Source: JADJOM01 sp963748035 (GTDB taxonomy: Bacteria > Gemmatimonadota > Gemmatimonadetes > Gemmatimonadales > GWC2-71-9). From it: 64,000 nucleotides of DNA. The notes beneath the pieces were generated by a model. That model saw only the letters and a program-made list of their open reading frames with translations, did no database searches and was not told the DNA's origin. Below are positions 57,647 to 64,000 of the stretch, piece after piece. A program made the translations under genes and the position numbers. Position 1 is the first letter of the stretch. Each line of letters opens with the position of its first letter. The DNA is taken from the NCBI GenBank assembly GCA_963748035.1, contig CAVVHO010000009.1, forward strand, positions 33,241 through 97,240, in the 5' to 3' direction.

Positions 57647-60054
57647 CCGCCGGCTTCGGGCTGGTGGCGCTTCCGCTGCCGCTGGCCCAGCCCTACGTGT
57701 ATCAGATCCCAGAGAGCCTCGTCGATCGGGTCGTTCCGGGCGCTCGCGTCGTGGTGCCGGTACGCCAGCGTGAGATGATCGGTCTGGTGACTGCGCTGGT
57801 CGAAATCCCCCCGGAAAGGGAATTACGCCGCATCCTCGCCGCTCCCGACGAGGAACCGGCACTCTCCGCCGAGCTGCTCGAGTGCGTAGGATGGATGGCG
57901 GGCTACTACGGAGCGCCGATCGGTCTCGCGCTCCGTACGGCGCTGCCGAGCGCCATGTGGGGAGCCTCCCACATCGTCGCGTCCCTCGTAGGTCGACCCG
58001 TCCCGGGTGGAGTTGCTGGAGCGATCGCTGTCTGGCTTGAGCGTAAGGGTGGGGAGGCACCAGTGGCCGCGATCGCCCGCGGGCTCAAACGCCCGGTCTG
58101 GGACGCGATCAACCGACTGGCCCAGGTCGGCGCGATTACCCTGCGGGTGGAGGCGCCAGAGACCGAGGCCGCGCGTCAAACCGAGCGGGTCGCGCGTCTG
58201 ACAGCCCAAGCTCCGACTCTTGGCGAACGGGAGGCCTTGCTCAAGCGGAGCCCGGCCCAGAAGGCGCTGTTGGAGACGCTCGAGGATCTTGGCGGCGTCG
58301 CGCCGGTGCGGCACCTGGTCGGCCAGCTCGGTCTTTCCCGACCCGCCTTGGCGGCCCTGGAGAAGCGTGGCGCGATTCGGGTGGACCAGGTCGAGACTGC
58401 CCGTGATCCCTTTCGCGATTTCCCCACGACGCCTCCCCCGCCCACCCCGACACCGGACCAGAGCGCGGCCGTTGCGGCAATTGCAGCCCTCTCCCCTGGG
58501 GACGGCGCGTTGCTCTTTGGGGTGACGGGCAGCGGCAAGACCCTGGTATACCTCGAAGCGATCCGAGCGGCGCTGGCCGCCGGTTCTGGCGCGATCCTGC
58601 TCGTCCCGGAGATCGCGCTTACGCCCCAGACCGTCAGCCGGGTGCGCGGCGCGTTCGGTGACCAGGTCGCAGTGCTTCACAGCGGCCTGTCCGAAGGGGA
58701 ACGGGCCGACCAGTGGCGGGCGCTGCGCCGGGGAGAGCGATTGGTGGCGGTGGGTGCCCGCTCTGCGGTGTTCGCTCCGGTCCGAAACCTCGGCGTGCTG
58801 GTGGTGGATGAAGAGCACGAGGCGAGCTACAAGAACGGCGAAGCCCCCCGCTATCACGCGCGAGATGTGGCGATGGTGCGCGCCCGAGTGGAGGGCGCGC
58901 GCCTGGTGCTGGGCAGCGCTACTCCATCCCTTGAGAGCATGCACAAGGTCGGTGATCGCCTGACGCTGGTGCGGCTGCCGGAGCGGGCCGGCGCCCAACC
59001 GCTGCCGCCGGTCGAAGTGGTGGATCTCCGAGTGGCGCCGCGGCTGCGCGAGGCGGGCGCGCTGCCCTGGTCCGAACGGCTGGACCAGGAGGCCGTGCGC
59101 TCGCTGGCACGGAAGGAGCAAGTCCTCTTGCTCCTCAATCGGCGCGGGTATGCGTCGATCCTGCAGTGTTCCGCCTGTGGCAACGTGCGGAACTGCAGTC
59201 GCTGCAGTATCGCGTTGACCGTGCACCAGACGCCCCCCGGCCTTCGCTGTCACTACTGTGGCCGCGACGAACCGATTCCGCCCGCCTGCCCTGAGTGCGG
59301 CGGCCTGGTGCAGCGGATGCGGGGTGTCGGCACTCAACAGCTGGAGCGGTTCCTCGCCGAACGCTTTCCCGATGCGAGGATTGCGAGGATGGATCTGGAT
59401 ACTACCAGCGCCAAGTGGTCGCACCAGACCATTCTCGACCGGGTTGGCCGTGGTGAAGTGGACATCCTGCTCGGCACCCAGATGATCGCCAAGGGATTGG
59501 ATTTCCCGAACGTAACGCTGGTGGGTGTGGTGGACGCGGATACCGGCCTGCATCTTCCCGACTTCCGGGCGGCCGAGCGGACCTTCCAACTCATAGCTCA
59601 AGTTGCCGGTCGGGCAGGGCGGGGGCCCAAGGGGGGGAGAGTGGTGGTGCAGACGCGGAACCCCGACCACTATGCCTTGGTCGCCGCTTCGCGGCACGAT
59701 GCCGAAGGCTTCAGCGCGACGGAGCTTGCTCAACGCCGTGAGCCGCCCTATCCGCCACTGGCTTCCCTCGTGAACCTGGTGCTCTCAGGCGAGGCTGAGA
59801 GGCGGGTTGCCGATGCGGCGGCCGAGGTGGCGCGATGGTGCGGCGCCCTCGTTGCCCGACAGGGTCTGGCTGTAGAAATTCTGGGCCCGGCGCCATGCGT
59901 CTTGGCGCGTATCAAGGATCGCTGGCGCTGGCACGTCGTGCTCCGGGGTGAGACTGGGACCATTGGGCGGATCGTCCGCTACGCAGCGACGAGGTGGCCC
60001 GAGCCCGCCGGGGTGCGAGTCGCTGCGGATCGTGATCCGGTGAGCCTCTTGTAG
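57643..60054 (+). CDS. priA: Primosomal protein N' (PriA helicase)
   Basis: An 803-residue replication-restart helicase. The N-terminal 3'BD domain begins FGLVALPLPLAQPYVYQIPE. Helicase motifs are GVTGSGKT (Walker A), VVDEEHE (DExH), GSATPS and a zinc-binding region with eight Cys (CSACGNVRNCSRC, CHYCGRDE, CPECGG). LLGTQMIAKGLDF and QVAGRAGRG close the helicase core. ATG 57643 overlaps the epimerase stop by 4 nt; in-frame sequence from 57181 lies inside the epimerase gene. Confidence 0.96.
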   Translation: MTAGFGLVALPLPLAQPYVYQIPESLVDRVVPGARVVVPVRQREMIGLVTALVEIPPERELRRILAAPDEEPALSAELLECVGWMAGYYGAPIGLALRTALPSAMWGASHIVASLVGRPVPGGVAGAIAVWLERKGGEAPVAAIARGLKRPVWDAINRLAQVGAITLRVEAPETEAARQTERVARLTAQAPTLGEREALLKRSPAQKALLETLEDLGGVAPVRHLVGQLGLSRPALAALEKRGAIRVDQVETARDPFRDFPTTPPPPTPTPDQSAAVAAIAALSPGDGALLFGVTGSGKTLVYLEAIRAALAAGSGAILLVPEIALTPQTVSRVRGAFGDQVAVLHSGLSEGERADQWRALRRGERLVAVGARSAVFAPVRNLGVLVVDEEHEASYKNGEAPRYHARDVAMVRARVEGARLVLGSATPSLESMHKVGDRLTLVRLPERAGAQPLPPVEVVDLRVAPRLREAGALPWSERLDQEAVRSLARKEQVLLLLNRRGYASILQCSACGNVRNCSRCSIALTVHQTPPGLRCHYCGRDEPIPPACPECGGLVQRMRGVGTQQLERFLAERFPDARIARMDLDTTSAKWSHQTILDRVGRGEVDILLGTQMIAKGLDFPNVTLVGVVDADTGLHLPDFRAAERTFQLIAQVAGRAGRGPKGGRVVVQTRNPDHYALVAASRHDAEGFSATELAQRREPPYPPLASLVNLVLSGEAERRVADAAAEVARWCGALVARQGLAVEILGPAPCVLARIKDRWRWHVVLRGETGTIGRIVRYAATRWPEPAGVRVAADRDPVSLL

Positions 60055-60065
60055 CGAGGAGAACG

Positions 60066-60575
60066 ATGACCGAGGACGTCGGCACGCTGTACCTGCGAGA
60101 TGTCACCGAGCGCTTCAAGGCACACAAGAAGCTGGGGGAGAAGGCGATCGCCCAGGTCTACGACAGCGGCCTGACCCGACAACTCGATGCCGAGAGCAAC
60201 AGCATTGCCGTGCTCGTCAAGCACCTGGCCGGGAACATGCGCAGCCGCTGGACCGGATTCCTCACCAGTGACGGGGAAAAGCCGGACCGCGACCGGGATG
60301 GCGAGTTCGAGGCCGTAGCGGAGGTCGACCGCACCCAACTGCTCGACATGTGGGACGATGGCTGGGCCCGTCTATTCGAGACCCTTGCCACCCTCCGACC
60401 GGACGACCTGACCCGAACCGTGATTATTCGGGAACGCCAATATTCAGTCGTCGAGGCGATCAACATCCAACTGGCCCACTATGCTTACCATGTTGGCCAG
60501 ATCGTACAGCTAGCGCGACATCTCGCAGGGAACTCTTGGAAGACTTTGAGTGTGCCGAGGCGGAAACCGGTTTGA
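60066..60575 (+). CDS. DUF1572 (DinB-like) protein
   Basis: A 169-residue four-helix protein with AVLVKHLAGNMRSRWTGFLTSDG and AHYAYHVGQIVQLARHLAG, the pattern of the DUF1572 branch of the DinB/YfiT fold. A metal-binding His triad (His-53-like KHLAGN, HYAYHVGQI) is plausible. Function is unknown. It starts 11 nt after priA with GAGGAG. It converges with the TonB receptor gene; the 43-nt spacer shows no feature. Confidence 0.82.
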   Translation: MTEDVGTLYLRDVTERFKAHKKLGEKAIAQVYDSGLTRQLDAESNSIAVLVKHLAGNMRSRWTGFLTSDGEKPDRDRDGEFEAVAEVDRTQLLDMWDDGWARLFETLATLRPDDLTRTVIIRERQYSVVEAINIQLAHYAYHVGQIVQLARHLAGNSWKTLSVPRRKPV

Positions 60576-60618
60576 GTGGGTCTCCGCCCCCTTCGCGTCA
60601 TTCAAGCACAGCATGCCC

Positions 60619-62775
60619 TCAACGAATGGGCGCCGCCCATCCAATCTCCCCACCGAGGTACCAGTTCCGACCCGGCGCGGTCTCGAAGACCCGGTTGAGC
60701 GCGCCGTTGAGGGTGAATGAGCTGACGTACTCCCGGTCCCACAGATTGTTGATTCCCACGAACGGCCGGACCCATGCCCCACCGACCCGTCCCTCCCAGC
60801 TCAGTCGAATATTGCTTACTCCATTGCCAAGCCCCCGGATCTCCCCGGTCGCTGACGATCCCAACCCCCCGACTGAAAGCGTGTTGCGGTCGTCGGCGAA
60901 CATGGATGTGGCCATCGTGTGATCCATGTCGAGGGTCACTCCACGTACGGGGCCGGCACGGAGCCCCAGCCGGATGAACCCTTTCGGCACACCAGGGGCC
61001 TGTTTGCCATCGAGGGTGTCGACCACGATTGCGTTGTTGACCGAGCGGGCGATTCGGTAGGTGCCGAACCGGAAATTTGAGTAGGTGTAATTGCTGAATA
61101 GCCGCAGACTCGGGGTAACCTGGCCGCTCAACCCGAGCTCCAACCCGTCGTTTTTCACCCGGCCGGCATTGGTGAAGTAGGCGCGACCGCTTACTTCCTG
61201 ATATTGGACGATGGCGTCGCGTATCCGACTGACGTAACCAGTGGCCGTATAGGTCAGCGGGCCGATCGTGCCGCGGGCACCGAGTTCGTAGTTCACGGTG
61301 CGCTGAGGGTCGAGCGAGGAATTGAACCCGCCAGTGGTGTTGGGCTGGTTGGCAAGTTCGGTCGTGGTCGGCGTCTCGAAACTGGTGGAGACGTTGACGT
61401 ACGGACTGAAGCGGGGATCCCGCACCCAGGTGATCCCGCCGTTGGCGGAGAAGGCGGACATGGTCCGGTCCCCGCTGTTGTCGGTCCCATCGCTCAGGTG
61501 ATTGTCCGCGACATCAAACTTCACGTTGTCGTATCGCCCACCGACTCCGAAGACGAGGTCCGAGACCGGGCTGTAGTGCACCTGAACAAACGGGCCGATC
61601 TCTGTAACGCGCTCCCGCTGATCCAGGATCGAGGTGTCGGGGACTCCCGCAACCGCGCGAAAGTTGGCCCGATCGTCGCGAAGCCGTTGAAAGTCCACCC
61701 CGGTAGTAAGCCGCGGGCCGCGGTTCTGGGAGCCCAAGTGCTGGTCCGTCGAGAGTCGCAGGCCGTAGACCTGGCGATCGATCGTCACGTAGGTCCCAAC
61801 CGTGGGACCGGTGCCGCTCGGGGGAGGTGTCGCAAGCGGGTTCTTCAGGTTCCGGAGCATCCCGAAGACCGCGACATCCCACTGACCTCGACTGGTGTAG
61901 CGGCGCACGGTGAAGGCCAGTTGCCCCTGGGATACTTCCTTGTCGGCCTTTCGGAGGATGTTGTTACCGGCTGCCGAGTCCGGATTCGCTACCACCTCCG
62001 CCACGGTCAGGGCGCCTGGGTTCTGGGCTTTGGGTGCATCGGTGTATCCGAAGCGCAGTCCGAGGTTGGTGGTCGAACCCAGGACGTAGTCGCCGCCGAG
62101 GTTCAACTGGGTGAATTCGCTGGCGCTATGCTGCCGGAAGCCGTCGACTTGGGTGCGAGACAACGAGAGAACGCCGCTGGCCGCTCCCTGCCGGGCGGTG
62201 GTTCGCCCCTGGATCTTGAAGAGGCCGAAGCTGCCTCCTTCCACCCGCACCGATTGCGAGAACGGATTGGGTCCGGCGCCTTCGGAAGTGAGCGCCAGCA
62301 CGCCGCCAGAGGCGTTGCCGTACAGCGATGACGAGGCTCCTCGTAGCACCTCGATGCGCTGCAAATTGGCGAAGTCCACGTTGGTGAGCTGACTCTGCCC
62401 ATCCGGCAGCGTCTGCGGCACACCATCAAGCAGCACCTTCACGCCGCGGAGGCCGAAATTGGCCCGGCTTCCAGCGCCGCGAATCGAGAGTCGCATATCG
62501 AGCGAATAGTTGTAGCGGTTGGCGACATAGACGCCGGGTACGTTGCTCAGGGCCTCATCCAGGCCCAGCGTCGCCTGGGCACCCTGGATTTCCCGTCGGC
62601 CCACGACTCCGATCGCCGCAGGTACCCGTACCATGGTGTCGTTGCTTCGGGTGACCGAGACGGTGATCTCGGGCAGCGTCACCTGGGCGGAGTCGCGCCC
62701 GGTCGAATCGGGTGTCTGCGCGGCCAAAGGTGCGGCCAACGCCATGATGCATACCAACGAAAACAATCCTCGCAT
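60619..62775 (-). CDS. TonB-dependent outer-membrane receptor
   Basis: A 718-residue receptor with a signal peptide (LFSLVCIMALAAPLAAQ), plug domain (TLGLDEALSNVPGVYVANRY, SIRGAGSRANFGLRGVKVLLDG and GLRRIEVLRGAS-type LQRIEVLRGASSSLYGNASGG) and a C-terminal barrel ending WYLGGEIGWAAPIR. A TonB box-like segment ITVSVTR is near the start. The ligand is unknown; iron-complex uptake is common in this type. ATG 62775 is preferred to TTG 62778. Its final C-terminal residue is Arg, not aromatic. Confidence 0.9.
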   Translation of the reverse strand: MRGLFSLVCIMALAAPLAAQTPDSTGRDSAQVTLPEITVSVTRSNDTMVRVPAAIGVVGRREIQGAQATLGLDEALSNVPGVYVANRYNYSLDMRLSIRGAGSRANFGLRGVKVLLDGVPQTLPDGQSQLTNVDFANLQRIEVLRGASSSLYGNASGGVLALTSEGAGPNPFSQSVRVEGGSFGLFKIQGRTTARQGAASGVLSLSRTQVDGFRQHSASEFTQLNLGGDYVLGSTTNLGLRFGYTDAPKAQNPGALTVAEVVANPDSAAGNNILRKADKEVSQGQLAFTVRRYTSRGQWDVAVFGMLRNLKNPLATPPPSGTGPTVGTYVTIDRQVYGLRLSTDQHLGSQNRGPRLTTGVDFQRLRDDRANFRAVAGVPDTSILDQRERVTEIGPFVQVHYSPVSDLVFGVGGRYDNVKFDVADNHLSDGTDNSGDRTMSAFSANGGITWVRDPRFSPYVNVSTSFETPTTTELANQPNTTGGFNSSLDPQRTVNYELGARGTIGPLTYTATGYVSRIRDAIVQYQEVSGRAYFTNAGRVKNDGLELGLSGQVTPSLRLFSNYTYSNFRFGTYRIARSVNNAIVVDTLDGKQAPGVPKGFIRLGLRAGPVRGVTLDMDHTMATSMFADDRNTLSVGGLGSSATGEIRGLGNGVSNIRLSWEGRVGGAWVRPFVGINNLWDREYVSSFTLNGALNRVFETAPGRNWYLGGEIGWAAPIR

Positions 62776-63010
62776 CAACGAACCTCAGGAAGTGGGGGAT
62801 TTCGCGCACGAAAGGTACCTCCTGTCGGCGCTAAGGCAGACTCCGTGCCGTGCAGCCGGGTGTCTTTCGGCAGGGATGTCGTGCGGAGCTCTTCATTTCT
62901 GAGTGGCAGCCATGGCGCAAGTGGGGCAACTCCACCAGTCGTGGGTGAAAGCTCCCACGGCGTGGCAGCTTGAACCGACGGGTCGGCAAGCCTTAGATTC
63001 CGGATACCCT
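62776..63010. other. divergent intergenic region with a hairpin and promoter candidate
   Basis: 235 nt between the TonB receptor and the LOR/SDH-type gene. On the plus strand CGTGGG-TGAAAGCT-CCCACG forms a perfect hairpin, followed by TTGAAC (62970-62975), a 17-bp spacer and TTAGAT (62993-62998), 12 nt before the ATG at 63011. No known riboswitch is recognised on either strand. Confidence 0.45.
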
Positions 63011-64000
63011 ATGGACTCGCAAGACTATTCCGCACCTGACTTTACGACTCCCGGTCTCGCCCGGGCGCCGGAGGCGATATTTGCGGCCACACCCGCCGAC
63101 GGTGTGCTTCCCGAGGGATTCTTCTCGACTTCGAATCTGCCGACCTATGTCCATGTCGATGGCCGATGGGTGTTGCCGAGTCGGCCACGAATGGACTGCG
63201 CGATCGTCAGACGGGGCGCAATCCTCGAGGTGATCGAGCCGCGCCGGCTCCGCCGCGGCGAGGCGGTCGCCATGGGGCAGGCAGAGGATGGTTCCGAGGG
63301 GATTTACGTGCACAGCGCCGGGTTCCTGGGCAGCGCCCACAGCGCGAACGAATTCCGTTTCATGTCGACCGAGGTGAGTCGCGAGCGCCCGGTGAACTAC
63401 GACGAGCTGGCGGCCCGACTCATCGAGGAGAAGTCCCGAGGTGGGTTCCTCATCTGGGTAGCCGGCCCGGCGCTGGTCCATTCCCGTGCGCGGGGCGACT
63501 TTGAGTGGTTCATCCAGAATGGCTACGTGCAGGCTGTGCTGGCAGGAAACGCGGTCGCGGTCCACGACATCGAGGCCGCGATCTACGGTACCACCTTGGG
63601 CATGAGCAACACCGGTCGCCCTATCGACGGCGGCCATGGCCTGCATATGCGGGCGATCAATCAGGTACGTGCGGCCGGGTCCATTGAGGCGGCGGTCAGC
63701 TCGGGTCTCATCCGAAGCGGTATCATGCATGCGCTGGTCACGCACGGCGTGCCGTTCGTACTCGCGGGGTCGATCCGCGATGATGGTCCCCTCCCCGGCG
63801 TCATTCCTTCGAGCGTCGACGCCCAGGACGCCATGCGGGAGCATACGGTAAAGGCGACCGGGGCAATTCTCATCGCCTCGGCGTTGCATGCGATCGCGGT
63901 GGGGAACATGCTGCCCGCCTATCATACGAACTACGGGGGCACGCCCATGCCGCTTATGACTATTTGCGTGGACCAGACCGAGTTCGTGGTGAGCAAGCTC
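63011..64000 (+). CDS. LOR/SDH-type (TIGR00300-like) protein, partial at window edge
   Basis: A gene starting ATG 63011 (MDSQDYSAPDFTTPGLARAP) and open to the end of the window (330 residues seen). Segments GFFSTSNLPTYVHVDGRWVLP, PRMDCAIVRRG and FRFMSTEVSRERP match the family that includes archaeal ornithine cyclodeaminases and the C-terminal half of some arginine-catabolism enzymes. A Rossmann-like region with VLAGNAVAVHDIE follows. Its reaction here, perhaps ornithine to proline, is inference from the family. The C-terminal part is outside the window. Confidence 0.7.
   Translation, partial: MDSQDYSAPDFTTPGLARAPEAIFAATPADGVLPEGFFSTSNLPTYVHVDGRWVLPSRPRMDCAIVRRGAILEVIEPRRLRRGEAVAMGQAEDGSEGIYVHSAGFLGSAHSANEFRFMSTEVSRERPVNYDELAARLIEEKSRGGFLIWVAGPALVHSRARGDFEWFIQNGYVQAVLAGNAVAVHDIEAAIYGTTLGMSNTGRPIDGGHGLHMRAINQVRAAGSIEAAVSSGLIRSGIMHALVTHGVPFVLAGSIRDDGPLPGVIPSSVDAQDAMREHTVKATGAILIASALHAIAVGNMLPAYHTNYGGTPMPLMTICVDQTEFVVSKL

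Noticed and set aside
62776..63010. Cobalamin or other riboswitch upstream of the TonB receptor or the LOR/SDH-type gene
   Set aside because: A GGTGAAA-type segment and GCCACT are present, but the B12 box and overall fold are not; a simple hairpin explains the stretch.

Overview
The window is GC-rich bacterial chromosome built around the transcription and translation core: a tRNA-rpmG-secE-nusG-rplKAJL-rpoBC block, a str operon (rpsL, rpsG, fusA, tuf) and an S10-spc block from rpsJ to secY-adk-map. The secretory proteins, TSP3-repeat OmpA protein, TonB receptor, Big/LVIVD proteins, Zn-type S14 and several extended ribosomal proteins suggest a Gemmatimonadota-like diderm. That assignment is inference from gene content and protein character, not a database result.

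Layout. 1-290: end of tRNA-Tyr, then tRNA-Gly(TCC) and tRNA-Thr(GGT). 424-12949: rpmG, secE, nusG, rplK, rplA, rplJ, rplL, rpoB, rpoC and a strong terminator. 12968-18838: an envelope and secreted-protein insert (OmpA/TSP3, neutral Zn protease, subtilisin-like lipoprotein) separating rpoC from rpsL. 18853-36141: str, S10 and spc genes through map; infA, rpmJ, rpsM, rpsK, rpsD, rpoA and rplQ do not follow. 36312-43413: cyclodeaminase and suhB on the minus strand, then trpS, a PilT-like ATPase, an M28 peptidase, purA and a YpdA-like reductase. 43451-47631: four type IV pilus/pseudopilin genes on the minus strand. 48201-64000: glyS, secreted beta-propeller proteins (two frameshifted), a small-protein cluster with a ubiquitin-like beta-grasp protein, a histone-deacetylase-family hydrolase, a dipeptide epimerase, priA, a DUF1572 protein, a TonB receptor and the start of a LOR/SDH-type gene.

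The most unusual signal lies between the genes. Thirteen intergenic spacers hold tandem arrays of a 7-bp (once 8-bp) unit. In eleven of them the array is followed by a complementary array, so the spacer can fold into a long hairpin. The unit differs from locus to locus (CAGCCRT, GTGAGAA, GAGTACC, GCTATCG, GACGGTCG, ATTGCTG and others), but the two arms at one locus match each other. Most arrays start within about 20 nt of a stop codon, even inside the S10-spc operon, and some supply the stop codon or C-terminal codons of the neighbouring gene. This resembles cyanobacterial STRR heptamer repeats but adds a locus-specific hairpin architecture.

Other points are an EF-Tu with a non-canonical switch I, a ~155-residue insertion in RpoB, a histone-H1-like tail on L4, an RGG-rich N-terminus on S5, apparently leaderless rpsL and trpS with a shared TAGCTT -10 element, a terminator-like hairpin between the purA promoter and its start codon, and single-base frame breaks in at least four genes, including the same position in two paralogous beta-propeller genes.
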